Shown: positions 45,884 through 58,258, counted from the stretch's first letter. The stretch: DNA of 64,000 nucleotides from Chlorokybus atmophyticus (GCA_009103225.1 RHPI01003389.1:178785-242784), one strand, 5' to 3'. Numbers and translations are program-made. The notes: generated by a model not told the origin, from the sequence alone.

Positions 45884-47693
45884 GATGGATCAAAGAAGTG
45901 CTGCAGTGCTATGGTTGAAGTGAGTGTCCCTTCTCAGCAATGATTGAGTTCTGGTCTCCACATCACTGGGTGCTACTCATGCTATGAAGATTAGTGTCCT
46001 CCTTTGCTACTGATCCAGCCACTGGCATCAGCGTGTGGCAGTCATTCAACCAAGTATCAAGTAAGGTTGCTAACCCGAGTATCAGCATTGTGTCTACCCC
46101 ATTTCTGCATCACAGGGTCTCCTTTGACTTCTACCTGAGCCAACCGAACCCAGCCCAATGACCCCAAAGTGAACCCCCTGTCATCGCACAGCGGTCAACC
46201 TCCTGCCGCAAACTCAACGGACCCGCCACAGGTTATCAAACCACCCCATCCAGATGGGACCCAAGTCAAGGACTAGCAGCTGGTCCAGGTGGAGGAGGAG
46301 AAGGAGGAGGAGCACAGCTAGGGCAAGGATCAGGCAGAGGCGGAGACGGCGGCGGAGTCACATGGTGCGCGCACGGACAGTGAGCCACGTGACACCCCAG
46401 CACTGGCGTTTTTCGCTCGCGACGGAAAAACGATTGGATTGATCAAATGTCACTCAACAATTCATTTATTCATCAGCAAAGCAATCAATCTGATGTCCAG
46501 CGGTCATGAGCTAAAGGGGGACACATCAGGCGTGGTGAAATGAACGATCGCTGCAGTGTTTTCTGAAACCGAAAGCAAGACAGTGTTACCTAAAGCCTTG
46601 ACTGGGTAAGAGTAATGTAATTCATCTTATAAAAGCACATCCATTCTACGAAAGCACAAATCCATAAACAACAACTACACACAAACATGTATCGGTCTGG
46701 ATAAGGTGCAGTGTAACATCTGCAGCCCAAATTGGGGGTCACGTGACGTGCCTCTTACTCTCGCGCCACTTGCGCGATCCGGATCGGTAAATAACCTCGG
46801 TACAAGTCAAAGAACGCCTGAACCCGTTGCTTTGGTCGATCAGGGTCGGAGATTCCAACTTGGACTTAGTCGTTCGATTGCGCGTGATTCCGATCCCTCG
46901 ATCGGACGGCTTCAGAGAGTGCTCACGCAGCGTTGCTGCAGCAACGCGGCGCAGGAGAGCGCCTGCACCTGACAGCGTCTTTGCAGCAACGGCGGTAGCG
47001 GTGTGCAGGCGCACGCTTGCTGCTTGACCATGTGGCTGGCGTTGTCCGTGTAGTGGTCCAGGGTGTCTGCTGGTGGAGCTCGGCAAGCAAACAATCTGGA
47101 GGTACAGCTTCGCAGCTGCGAAGCTGAGCTGCCGTGTGGTGGCTGCACGAGCGCTGCGCTCGCAGCGCAGCGCAGGGGGGCTTGCATTGTGACGGACTGG
47201 TCGAATATGCTTGGATGTGAGGTTGAATTGTGTCGGCATCAGCGCTCCCGTAGCTGTCGGCGTCATTGTTGAGCTCAGCTGTAGATTAGACAGGTACCGT
47301 CGTTGAGCTGGAAGCTGCAGCAAGCGCAACAGCCCACGGTCACTCGCAGCAGGTACACCTCCTGTCGAGCGCACATGCTCTGTGTGCATGCCAGAGCACT
47401 CTGAGGCGCTGCATTTCGTGTGTTTGCGCAGTCGGGTGCTACAACACCAAACATTTGCATGCTGCTACATGCTCAATTGCCTGGACTGCGCCATGGCAAT
47501 CAATGATGCGAGTGCTTACAATCGCAGATTGTCACAGCTAAGCCAAGCATTGAGTGCTCCGGAAGTGTCACCAGCCAACCTGCTATACAGTGACTGCGCT
47601 GTGTAGTTGCTTGGTGTAGTCGGGGTCCAGCAACAATGGCCTAGTGGCTAGGCGGAGCTCTACTACAGCAGCGGCGAGCTAGCCAGCATTCCC
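45884..47693. promoter_or_regulatory. divergent intergenic region between kinesin-8 and the LCBK2-like gene
   Basis: 1.8 kb with no supported gene. Features are a GGAGGAGGAGAAGGAGGAGGAG purine tract near 46290-46312, a CACGTGACGTG box near 46741-46751, and perfect palindromes at 46931-46946 (CGTTGCTGCAGCAACG) and 47107-47126. GCGCTGCGCTCGCAGCGC lies near 47151-47168. Any of these could be regulatory; none is proven. Confidence 0.4.
47107..47126. repeat. 20-bp perfect palindrome
   Basis: AGCTTCGCAGCTGCGAAGCT reads the same on both strands. It lies about 570 bp upstream of the LCBK2-like start codon. Confidence 0.9.
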
Positions 47694-49955
47694 ATGCCGG
47701 TTGCAATAGTACAAGCGACCCTCGTGGTTGTCACAGCAGTCATGTCACCGCCATCACCTCCAGCAACGGATCGTCGGCAGCAGCACGACCGCAACCAGCA
47801 GAGCCAAAGACCGCCGCTGCTTGTGCCCCCAGCTACACAGCCTGGTCCGGATGAAGGCAAGGTCGTCTTCGTTGTGAACCCCAAAGGTATGTGTGATGAA
47901 TGCTTCACAGCTTGTAAGAAGCTGTAAGGTACTTAGCAACTGCTGCATTGCCTGGCAGGCCGTAATGGCAGCACAGGCTCTGCGTGGGCAAAGCTGCTGC
48001 CGCAGCTGCAAGCTCGCCTGGGTAGGGAAAAGGTCAGCACACACACATAGCATGCATTCAGCTCAGGCCAGATAGTTCCTTCCAACATCCACCACAACAC
48101 AGCGCGACCGCATGCAGTGTTCATCAAGCGTCGCGCGTGGCAGGTGAAGGAGAGGTTTACCAGTGCTCCAAAGCACGCAGAAGAAATTGCAAGAGAGGTA
48201 CAATTGGCTACTGCCTAGGATGGATTGTGATGTGTGTGTGCGGTTGTTGCACACAGGTAAAGTAATGCGTGGCATGTCGTTCATGGTAGGCTGTGCGCGA
48301 TGGGGCGCAGGCGGTCATTGCTGTTGGAGGCGACGGTACGATAAGTGAGGTGAGGTTTATACAGAATCTAGGCTCAGCTACCATCAGGATGTGTTAGCTT
48401 GTAGCCTAAACCCATTGGCTGACCATGCCACAACTGAGTGCAACGCATACCACACATTGAGTCTGTAGTGGAGCGCCTGCATGAGGCTTTGTTGAAGTTT
48501 CATTGACTGAAAGTGCTGAAACCTTATAAATGACAGATGTTCGTCTGTTTGTCCATGACCACATTGGTTCGGATTTGGGTTAAACACACGTACCTGTTTT
48601 CCTCGTACAGGTGGTGAATGGATTCTTTGAGGATGGCAAGCCTGTGAGCAAGCGAGGTACCTCCAGCCAGTCTACTACAGCTATGGGGGTGCGTGCTTAT
48701 CTTGTTAAGCGACACAGAATTGTGCAATTACTTTAAGCTTTTTACTGCTGCCAACATGTACTTCCTCCTGCAGATTGTGCCCATGGGCACAGGCTCGGAC
48801 TTTATCAAGACCTTTGGCTGGTAAGTGCAAGTGCGCGATTATATCTGTATGTCTGCGAAGGCACGCTAACAACGGCTCAGGCTCACCTATTATGTGTTGC
48901 TGTTCGCAGGAACACGGATGCCCATGCAGCCATAGACAGGATTGTGGTAGGTATGTGCAGCTGCTTGGTCAATCAATCAGTGCATTATGTTGTGCCAGCG
49001 AGGTCGGAAACAAGGGTATGCAAATGTTGCCTGGCAGGCAGGCGAATGCCATTAGACGTTGGCAGAATACGCACACGCGGAAAGGAGCGCTACTTCTGCA
49101 ACGTGGCCAGTGTGGGATTGTGAGTGGTGTACAGTAGCTGGTTGCACTGCTGCATGTCAAATGCGCTGGGTTTATAATCCCACATCGATCGCCAGTATCT
49201 ACCTTGACTCCTGCTTGTGCGTCAGATCAGCACAGAGTGCCGCACTTGCGGAAAGGTGGAAATGGACTGGTTTGCTGACTTATACAGTGGCTACATTGCA
49301 AGCCTTCACTAAACACAGCAACCAGGCCTGCAAGATACGGGTAAGACTAGGACTCGCACGCCTTGACTGAGTGTTGCTGTCTTGAATGAGTATCAATGTC
49401 ATCACATCAGCCTGTCCTAAACGCATCCATGTGTCCAGATTGACGATGGCCCATGGCAAGAGCTGCCCGCGCTTACGGCCATGGCCATTGGCAATGGCAA
49501 GTTCTTCGGCGGCGGCATGAAGATTACCCCTAATGCGGATCCATCAGATGGCTCTCTAGAGGTAGGTGCATTCTTGCTTAATCACGTTTGGTTTTTTTTG
49601 TTGCTTACATGGCCCTGGTCATCAATTTGCTTCCGTGCAGGTGGTAACTTTCCAAGACTACGGCCTGGTCAGTTTTGCGCTGCGCAGCTTTCAGCTATTC
49701 AGAGGAACGCATGTTTCGGCTCGCGGCGTCCAGGTCCGGAGGTAAGGTTGCGCAATCAGCTCATTCGTCGAGTGGTTGACATGGTTGTGTATCAAACCTT
49801 GTTGTGTTTGCAGAGCTCGTAAGCTGGAGATTGCGCGCATGGACACAGATAGCCTTTCGCCGCTGCCGTTCCTAGTGGATGCTGATGGTGAAGCAGCAGG
49901 GGTAACACCCGCGACTTTTGAAGTCATACCTGGCGCTATAGAATTACTCTGTTAA
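47694..49955 (+). CDS. lipid kinase, sphingoid long-chain base kinase 2-like (DAGK catalytic domain)
   Basis: DAGK/YegS-fold enzyme that uses ATP to phosphorylate a lipid hydroxyl. The closest match I know is plant LCBK2, predicted to act on sphingoid bases in mitochondria or other organelles. Twelve exons join in phase: 47694-47886, 47959-48032, 48144-48197, 48290-48349, 48611-48688, 48774-48820, 48910-48950, 49038-49119, 49226-49340, 49439-49561, 49641-49741, 49814-49955, giving 369 residues. Landmarks are VVFVVNPKGRNG, TSAPKHAEEIARE, AVIAVGGDGTISEVVNGFF (ATP-binding GGDGT), VPMGTGSDFIKTFGWN, DVGRI, AIGNGKFFGGGMKITPNADP, and a C-terminal VDADGE followed by TFEVIPGAIELL. The first 50 residues lack acidic residues except Asp-26 and are Gln/Pro-rich, so they may be a targeting peptide. 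Sphingoid bases versus diacylglycerol as substrate is not decided by sequence. Confidence 0.92.
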
Positions 49956-51501
49956 GGCCATTTTTGCATGTTTTCGCCGCCACGCTTTCAATGTCTGCTG
50001 CCTATATGCAGGTCCCAGGGCAAATACCATGTCCATACTGCAGCCCTCTATTGCAGCAGCTATTGAAGCAGCTATTACTCTCTAAGCCCTGTGTGAGCCC
50101 AAGACGCATTTCGCTTGCTATGTATTACTACTACTACTTATGCATAAACTTCGTAGTATGCGCAGACTCTTGGGTTTGGTCAGCGATAGACCCATCACGT
50201 ACGATGTAATTGTCTATTGTTTGTTTACAGCGACAGCGGTTGAACACAATCAGGCTGTGGACTTTGTGCTTGCCAGTACTGAGCGCATTGCGTATGCGCT
50301 CATTTGTTTGTGGCAATCTTGAAGAAGTATGTGTACCTAGCATGGTATAGCTGTTTAGAAGATATGCGATGCTGTGATTGTGTCTGCCATATTCGCTTGG
50401 CTCTAACAACAGATGTTAGGATGACAGTTCCTGATCTGGCAGTGGTTGTAGAGCACGAAGTGGTTTACAACCACAATTCCAGTTGAGCCTGGTCCATGAT
50501 GTATTGTCTTCAGTCCCTGCACTTGTAGTCTCCCGTCATCACGCATACAATTACCACAACAAACATATGCAGTTGCATCACTTTTCAGCTTGCTTGCCAC
50601 TTGAGCACGGCGAGGATGGCGACTGCACAGAGACAACTTGACGCTACTGGCGACAGGTATGGTGGCAGCACTGACAACGGACGCTTGCACGTCCATATTG
50701 AGGAATATAGTTGGTGGCAGCCTTGATTGTACATCAGGAGTTATGCAAAAGTTTTTCTCAAGTCAACTTGTTCACAATCTATTATTCTCGTATACCCCAC
50801 AGCGCATGTAAGTATTAGCTATGCTGCTGCATGGGGTGGTTGGTTACGACAACTGGCTAACAATCTTGGCACACAATGAACCGCTGAACTGTTGTCAACG
50901 TGCTAGTAGCAGACACTCAATCTTAGTGTATGTATGCAAGCGCATGTGACTTGGGGGTAACGTAAAGGCGCTGAGTACTGGATTATGGTATGATGTTCTG
51001 CTTACAATCCGAAATAAGTGGATGCACAGTGCATGGCGGTTACAATGTTGCAACATTGAGAAATTGAGGTGTCAAACACTCTGCAACGCAGCCGTAGTGT
51101 TGACATGTTGTGGTGACACAGCAACCTTACACAGCTTGAACACACACGCTGCTGGTTGGAATGAGTCTAACAGGCACTATTCATGTACCATAAGTTTGTA
51201 CCAACCATCATCACTTGCAAACAACTTTTTCCTCACAAGCTTCACATAGTAATTCAAAAAAGTGTACACCAGTTTCTGTCAGCTATGCACAACTGTACAC
51301 AAAATTGGGGGCTAACATATCGCATCAATTCTATGACCGAATAGAAGATTTGACCGCATCAACAGCTCCACTAGCTGCATCAACTCCTCCCAACTTACTG
51401 GGGTCCTGCAAAAGGGCAACACCATTTCAGACACCAGCATCATGATGAATGCGACAGCAATTTTGCACACAACATCATTGTCTCTTCCAGCTGAAAATGC
51501 T
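49956..51501. other. convergent intergenic region, no gene recognised
   Basis: Between the stops of the LCBK2-like (+) and lumen repeat (-) genes. Slightly AT-richer than the genes. No splice chain or motif could be supported on either strand. Confidence 0.5.
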
Positions 51502-54296
51502 TCAGACCTGACCTTGTGAGGTGAGATCACGGGCAGAGCGGTTGATCTGGTCGAAGACATTGCCAGCCTGGCCAAGAGTGTTCTTGATGGTGTCCTGCAT
51601 ATGAAACAGCGTTAATCACTGACGACATATTACAGCATAACTGCAATGCAACAGAACAATCTGGAAAACAAGTCACTTACCCCTCCGGAGCGGGCGAAAC
51701 GGTCAGCATTCTCAAGGGGATTGGCGCTGCCAACAGTGTCCTCAGCCTGCTTCTGGGCGTTGCCGAGGGCGCCGCGGACTCTCTCACCAAGGTCACCGCC
51801 GGTGCTGCTGCTCTGCTTGTCAAACTTGCCCTGAGCCTCACCGAAGCGGTTGTTGACCCTGCCTGCAGCCTTCTCAGCCTGACCCTTGGTGAAGTCATCA
51901 GCGCCGGAGGTCTGGCCCTGGCCGAAGTCGAAGCTGCGGTTGTCGAGGTCACGGCCAACATTGGGGAGCTGCTTCTCAATGTTGGAGGCCTGGCTCTGAC
52001 CCTGGTTGAAGAGACCCTTAGCCTTGTTGGCAACATCACCAGCGTCGGGAGCCTGGGACTGAGCCTGACCGAAGAAGCCCTTGACCTTGTTGGCGACATC
52101 ACCAGCGTCGGGGAGCTGGTTCTGGGCCTGGCCAACGAGGCCCTTGGCCTTGTTAGCCACATCATCAGCGTTGGGGGCCTGGGCTTGAGCCTGGCCAAAG
52201 AGACCCTTGGCCTTGCCGGCAACCTCATTGGCATCGGGAATCTGATTCTGAACCTGGCCGAAGATGTTCTTGGCCTGGTTCTTCACATCTCCAGCGTTGG
52301 GAGCCTGAGCCTGGGCCTGGCCAAAGATGTTCTTGGCCTGGTTGGCAACATCGCCGGCATCCGGGACCTGGTTCTGGACCTGGCCGAAAATGTTTCTGGC
52401 CTTGTTCTGCACCTCTCCCGCGCTGGGAACCTGGGCCTGGGCCTGGCCAAAGATGTTCTTGGCCTGGTTGCCAACGTCGCTGGCATCAGGAACATTGTTC
52501 TGGACCTGGCCGAAGATGTTCTTGGCCTGGTTCTTCACGTCTCCAGCAGTGGGAACCTGAGCCTGAGCCTGGCCGAAAATGTTCTTGGCCTTGTTACCAA
52601 GGTCGCTGGCGTCGGGGACCTGGTTTTGAGCCTGGCCGAAGATGTTCTTAGCCTTGTTGCCGATGTCGCTGGCGTCAGGAACCTGAGCCTGAGCCTGCCC
52701 GAAGATGTTCTTGGCCTTGTTGCCAAGGTCGCTAGCGTCAGGGACCTGGTTCTGAGCTTGGCCGAAGAGACCCTTGGCCTTGTTGGCAACATCACCAGCG
52801 TCGGGGAGCTGAGCCTGAGCCTGGCCGAAGATGTTCTTGGCCTGGTTGGCGACATCACTGCCACTGGGGACCTGGGCCTGAGCCTGGCCGAAGATATCGT
52901 TCGTGCCACCCACATTGCTTGGTGGGGCCTGGTTGATGGGAATGCCAAGGATGTTCTTGGTCATGGAAAACCTATTGTTGTTGCTGTTGGGCATCTGGCT
53001 CTGAGCAAGGAGAGAGTCCTCCTTGGCAGCGGAGCGGCTCTGGCCCTGACCGAAGATGCCCTTGGCCTTGCCTGCGACATCATTGGCGTTGGGAAGCTGG
53101 TTCTTGGCCTGTCCGAAGGCGTTCTTGGCCTTGCCTGCGACATCATTGGCATCGGGGAGCTGGCTCGTGGCCTGGCCAAAGGCGTTCTTGGCCTTGTTTG
53201 CAAGGTTGTCGGCATTGGGGAGCTGGTTCTGGGCCTGGCCGAGAATGTTCTTGGCGTTGCCGGCTATCTGGTTGGCATCAGGGACATTGCTCTGAGCTTG
53301 GCCGAAGATGTTCTTGGCCTTGTTGGCGATGTCATTGCCGTCAGGGAGGTTGCTCTGAGCCTGGCCGAAAGCGTTCTTGGCCTTGTTCGCCAGGTTGTCG
53401 GTGCTGGGGAGCTGATTCTGTGCCTGGCCGAAGGCGTTCCTTGCCTGGTTGCCAATGCTGTTGACGTCAGGAGCCTGCGCCTGGACCTTTCCAAAGAGAC
53501 CCTCCGCCTGACCCTGAGCCTTGCCAAACAGACCCTCAGCCTGGCCCTGGGTCTTGCCGAATAGCCCCTGAGCCTTGCCAGAGACTTCATCAGCAGCTCC
53601 CTGAGCAGTACCCTGGGCGTTGCTGAAGAAACCCTCCGCCTGACCCTTGAGCTTATCTGCCTGGCCCTGCGCCGCCCTGGCCGCCGCCCTAGCCTCAATG
53701 CCCGCACGACCAGCTTCACCGAAAGCCAATGCAGGGTTAGCCTGTAACAACCACAAAGCGTGTCGGCGTCTGTTATGCACCATATACACTCAATGCAGCT
53801 GCTGCAGGCAAAGATATGCAACGATGAAAAACCCTAACCAGCAAGCGACATGCTCTTACCGGTGCAGCGATCAGCGGCATTGTAGCCAGCAGAGCGGTGA
53901 GGCCCAGGGTGGCGGCCTTCTTGCCAGCGCCATTGCTCTTGCGCTCATCAGCCTCGGCACGCACTACCAGGGAGCGCTGCAGACACAACAACTGTCAACA
54001 TTGTTCAAACTGAGCATATCCTCCGCTAACCAATAGTGACGTCACTAGCACATGCAAAGCTGCGTGACACGTCGGCTGCATTCACCAGTGCATTCACCAC
54101 TACAAACACAGCAACCATCGAGCAGGCATGCTGAACCAAACTGGGGGGGCAGGATATGTGAAGCACAGTAGCATGCATGCATGTTTGGGGCGCTAACCTG
54201 CACGGGCTGTGGGCGCTGGGAGGTGTGCTTTGCCTTGGAGACTCCGAGTTGCTCTCCGGAGACGGCCTTCAGCTGAGCGGCGATTGCTTGAGCCAT
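51502..54296 (-). CDS. thylakoid-lumen-targeted protein with about 21 tandem 21-residue repeats (LEA-like)
   Basis: Four exons with phase-0 introns: 54296-54198, 53976-53860, 53741-51681, 51594-51502; 789 residues. Residues 1-78 look like a bipartite transit peptide: a Ser/Lys/Gln-rich stromal part to RSLVVRAEADER, then KK followed by ATLGLTALLATMPLIAAP and ANPALA before FGEAGR, an A-x-A lumen cleavage site. The mature part starts with 11-residue repeats (GLFGKAQGQAE), as in group-3 LEA proteins. It then has a long array of the unit NKAKNIFGQAQNQVPDASDLG. Near the middle one unit is replaced by a divergent stretch (MPNSNNNRFSMTKN). After the array comes a Gly/Gln-rich region and a short end (DTIKNTLGQAGNVFDQIN). 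No enzyme motif and no transmembrane segment after the signal. Function unknown; membrane or protein protection under stress is an inference from the LEA resemblance. Confidence 0.88.
51960..53450 (-). repeat. 63-bp coding tandem repeat array
   Basis: About 21 in-frame units encoding the 21-residue repeat. Adjacent units differ mainly at wobble positions and at alternating AQ/NQ, so a higher-order 42-residue period is visible between about 52250 and 52800. One degenerate segment interrupts it near 52880-53040. Confidence 0.92.
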
Positions 54297-55250
54297 GGTT
54301 GCGTTTCCAAACTAGCGACTGTAAGCTTTCTTACACGGTTCTATACACACACAAGCGCTCAACAAGATTCAACGCACAACGAACTGTACACAAGCTTCTC
54401 TTTGAAGTGCAGCGTGGCCAGAATGGGGGCCACGGCAGAGTTTATATCGAGTGCGTTGTGTTTCGAGAAACTCTTTCTGTCATCTGCGCGCGTGGCAGCC
54501 GGTTGCATGCGAGAGATCCTCCGTTAGAGCTCGGAACGATTATCATTGACGTTTTGGAAAATCACCGCTGTCTGGTGCGAAACCTTAGGGGCAATGCTAC
54601 TGATATCTGAGATCTATGGATATCGTTATCCTACGCTGAGCGCCAGCATCTCGATCTCTCACGGATCTCTTCGGACTGTCCGAGTCAGACGGGCAGGTCT
54701 GACATCAGCGCGATTATGATCTCTTGTGTGGTATTTTCCCCTTTCGTCTCAGTGGGCTGACATTCGTACATGAGCTTGCAGTTTATAATGCAACGGATGA
54801 ACTCAATGCCGGCCGTTGCGCATGTGACGTGGCGGTCCGTGTCGTCGTCAGTGTTGAGTCGTCACCATTGGAGCTGCGCGTCACGGTCCGTGCCTCTGGG
54901 CGTCACGCGCATAGTGTGAATGCTAGATGGCATTAAAGAAGTGCAATGCTCAACCGTGCTCACAGCCATGAGCAAAAGCATGCATACAACGCCATGTTGA
55001 TCTATCAGCGTTTATCAATCAAGCACGCACGCACGCAAGCCGCTAAGTACTGGCCCTAAGTACAAGCGCAAAGCCTTTGCTAGCTCACACCAACAGGGTG
55101 GTGTACACGCGTGCACAGCGCACGCGCTCTCACCATGCATAATGGCAGCGTTACCGGCGCTGTTGTTGAATACTAAAGCATGTGTGTATATCTTGCTTGT
55201 AGTATGGTCGACCTCCTCGCTTCAATAGCATATGAACATTGTCACATCAA
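54297..55250. promoter_or_regulatory. 5' flank of the lumen repeat gene
   Basis: Should contain its promoter on the minus strand. CGATCTCTCACGGATCTCTTCGG words near 54650-54672 are partly inverted. No supported gene. Confidence 0.35.
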
Positions 55251-56920
55251 GTTCTTAAGCGACTTAACATAATTTTGGAATTGTGGAATACTTTACATTT
55301 GCGCACATTTCACAACAGTCGCAGCTGCCCCTCATTGCATTGCATTGCATGCAGCCGTGTATAGCTGTTTTGCTTTATTATATAATAAAATATCATAAAA
55401 ATAAATATCATAAAACGTTTTTAAACAAGGTTACCATACAAGGTTACGCAAAATTTACAAGTAGTGTTAAGTAAAGTAAGGTAAACCGCAAGTTCACGAA
55501 ACTAATTGAAGAGTCTGCGTCGCCGAAGATACAGTGACCATGCCATTAGCTCAATTTGAAATATTTTAGTTTCTTACACGTGCATATTAATCAATTAACA
55601 CATCACATTTAATATGTAATCTGTTTGTGAATATGATGCATGTTGTGTGGGTATGTTTGTGGAACAGAAGTTCTTACCTTCCATATACAAACCTTTAAGA
55701 AATTGAGATTTGTGTACATATTTTTCGATATACATACGTATTTGTAACATTACTATTGTTGAAACTACAATTGCGATGCCCATGTAATAGTCATGACAGT
55801 AAGCATGTTTTGTTGATATAGCCCGCCATCTAATGCAGTTGATGACTTGTACTACATATTATTGTTATTTGCAACATTTGCCACAAATATCATAAACAAA
55901 ATGTTACACTAATAACCAATTGACGAGTACTACTGTTATCAGTTTAAGCAACATTAGAACCATGAATGTATTCAAATTTATTTAAAAAGAGTTAATATTG
56001 GATTAGCATGTTGTTTTTTAAACATAAACAATTAAAAATCGTATTGTTTATTTTTTAGCCGTTATGTTAATGTTTTGTTATACAGGTCATTGACATTGTA
56101 CAAGCATGGATCTAAACTTCAAATATGAAGCGTTGCCTAAGGCCTTTGCAGGCCTTATTGGACACATTATGTGTGTCATCTCGGTCTCCCCTATCATCCA
56201 TGTATATTGATGCCCATCTCGGATTGCGTTGTTTCTAGAAGTTTTGCACTTGATTACGCCACCGTGGTTGAACCATTGTTGTAACATCTCAAGCTTGTAC
56301 ACAAACGCAAATAGTGCCTAATATGGAGACAATGTCTTTTAACAAGATGATGGCTGCCATACCACTTGTTAAGACTGGTGCAAAAAGTGATACCGGACCA
56401 TTAATGGGTTTGCAAGTTTAAAGTATATAGCATTTGCTATATATACTCGTCCAAAATCTTGCCAAAAGAAATATCGGTATACAGAATAATACCGGAAAAC
56501 TATTGCACTTAATTAATTCATACTGCAGCACCTCCATGGTTTTTTTTTGAAGTCATACAACGACGGCAACACATCATGCCCAGTGAGCGATTATAAAGTA
56601 TCCATGATACCCTGTATTTAACATATCATGCTATAACTTATCATGCCAGTAACTTTCTAGCCAATAGTTGATGCTTATGCAATAATGCAAGCGCCCTTGC
56701 TTTATTATTGGTATGTGTTAACAACAAACACATATTGTCACGCCTGCAAGGCAAGGCTTTACTCGTTTTAATAATATCGCTTGCTATAGCATAGCTTGCC
56801 AATAGGATTGCAAATATCTCTCCCATGCAGGTGTTTGTACAATGCATGAGGGGTGGTTTGCAATCGGTTGCAAGATCTACCTCTGAGCCCAAGGGCCTTA
56901 GGCAAGGAATTTTTCAAGAA
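55250..56920. other. AT-rich block, unlike the rest of the window
   Basis: The base composition drops sharply here: runs such as TTATATAATAAAATATCATAAAAATAAATATCATAAAA (in pieces near 55377-55414) and TTTAAAAAGAG. Short minus-strand frames at 56302-56087 (with QQWFNHGGVIKC) and 56892-56641 have codon-like structure but no family I recognise. It could be a mobile element, organelle DNA in the nucleus, or a virus-like insertion. None can be proven here. Confidence 0.55.
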
Positions 56921-57700
56921 TTGAGATGAGCCAGCACAGGGCCAATCAGTACGCAGTCATATGATGTGATGTGACATGCTATGTTGCTTCATATGAGGAC
57001 AGCCCCGCGTAAATATCACTCGCGTAAGGTGCTATGCTGTGACAAGCAGGCACAAAGCAATTAAGTAATGTGCTTGCTTGGTAGTGCTACAGCCTAAGGT
57101 GGCACCTGACTGAGGTCAACACATGTGGCGCTGAGAGCACTTAGCAAGCTGGCTGATAAGGTGCTACTCGGCCAATGCGTGGCCAAGTGGGAAGGCAGCC
57201 GATGGAATACATAAGGAGGTTGCTGGCAGTGTGTAGACAATCACAAGTGTTAGGCTCCTTGTGCTCACTACGGTGTAAGGGGTGCTTGGCGGTAGTTGTT
57301 CAAGGGGCCTTCCCCTGCTCTATGTTAAGTAGGCTGTGTCGCGGTGCTGTGTTGGGGGCGGTGTGCGAAGGACGACTCAAGTCTAGGCTTCTTAAAGGGT
57401 GTGTCTTTACGAGCCTGCTCAAATGAGAAGGGCTTTAAACTTTCCCTCACTCAGATGGTTAAACTTGAAGACTGATCAGTGCTGTCTTGCATACAAGCAT
57501 TACGAGCTGCAGTACTGCAGCACATGCAACCATGCCGGAAGGATCATATTACAACCTGGAAGTACAGCAAGACCGTCTTGCTATACTTCCCAAAGGGCCT
57601 GCGTTGTAACAGCACTACCGTCGCCGGTGATGCCCCTTCAATCCTCTACCCAAACACCCACACCGCCTATGACAAGCCTTTCAGCGGCGTGGCCGCCACT
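56921..57700. other. intergenic, nothing recognised
   Basis: Composition returns towards that of the rest of the window. AAGGTGGCACCTGAC-type and GCTTGGCGGTAG words occur, without a supported frame. Part may belong to the LTR of chromovirus B, whose outer border is unknown. Confidence 0.35.
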
Positions 57701-58111
57701 GAGCAGAGAACTGAAAGTCCCTCACATCAGTTTGATGTGGCCTTTTATATCAAGAGTAAATCAAATATATACCTCTCGATAATTAACTCACAACTAGACA
57801 TCGACCCTACAGAAAGGGTAGTTAAAAAATCTAGCGTGAGTCAATCACAGATAAGGTACCTATCGAAAGATACCTATCGTAAGGTACCTACTGAGATAGT
57901 GATCACATTTTATTAAATGTGACATCAAAGAGGCTTGAATAAGCAATTCTACGCCCATTGGGACTTATTTAAGCTATGATAAAGCATCATAGCCTTTTAT
58001 AAGCGAGGAACCGTGGAAATGAGGTATACATAAGCATATTTAGATACTTATTTATACAAAATGTGTTAATTAGGTAGCAATAACACCCCTATTATTATTG
58101 CTCCCGTTACA
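57700..58111 (-). repeat. probable 3' LTR of chromovirus B
   Basis: On the minus strand it would begin TGTAACGGGAGC at 58111, straight after the purine tract AAGTGGGGGGAAA (58124-58112). It is AT-rich and carries three copies of a GGTACCTATCG-like word near 57855-57890. The outer border is a guess because no second LTR copy is visible. Confidence 0.45.
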
Positions 58112-58258
58112 TTTCCCCCCACTTAGGTTTTCAACGTTCTCGTTGAACTCAAGTTGATCAGGCTTGATTTTGAGTAATTGTAACCAGTGAGATAGCAGGA
58201 AATGACAGGGTGGTAATGAAACTGCACTGCCAGTTTGTCATAAAAGCAAGCCCACAGT

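Noticed and set aside
47893-48075. Read-through of LCBK2-like exon 1 into a Cys-rich peptide
   Set aside because: GTATGT follows NPK, and the next exon restores NPKGRNG, the conserved start of the kinase domain.
51677-52948. Arg/Pro/Ser-rich minus-strand frames inside the lumen gene
   Set aside because: These are out-of-frame shadows of the same repeat array.
51960-53450. CRISPR-like regular repeats
   Set aside because: The spacing is regular but there are no unique spacers; the whole unit is coding and the genome is eukaryotic.
52185-53564. 459-residue plus-strand open frame, Leu/Gly/Val-rich repeats
   Set aside because: It is exactly antisense to the 63-bp coding repeat of the lumen protein. 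A repeat unit divisible by three keeps all antisense frames open. It has no ATG context or splice logic of its own, while the minus strand has transit peptide and exons.
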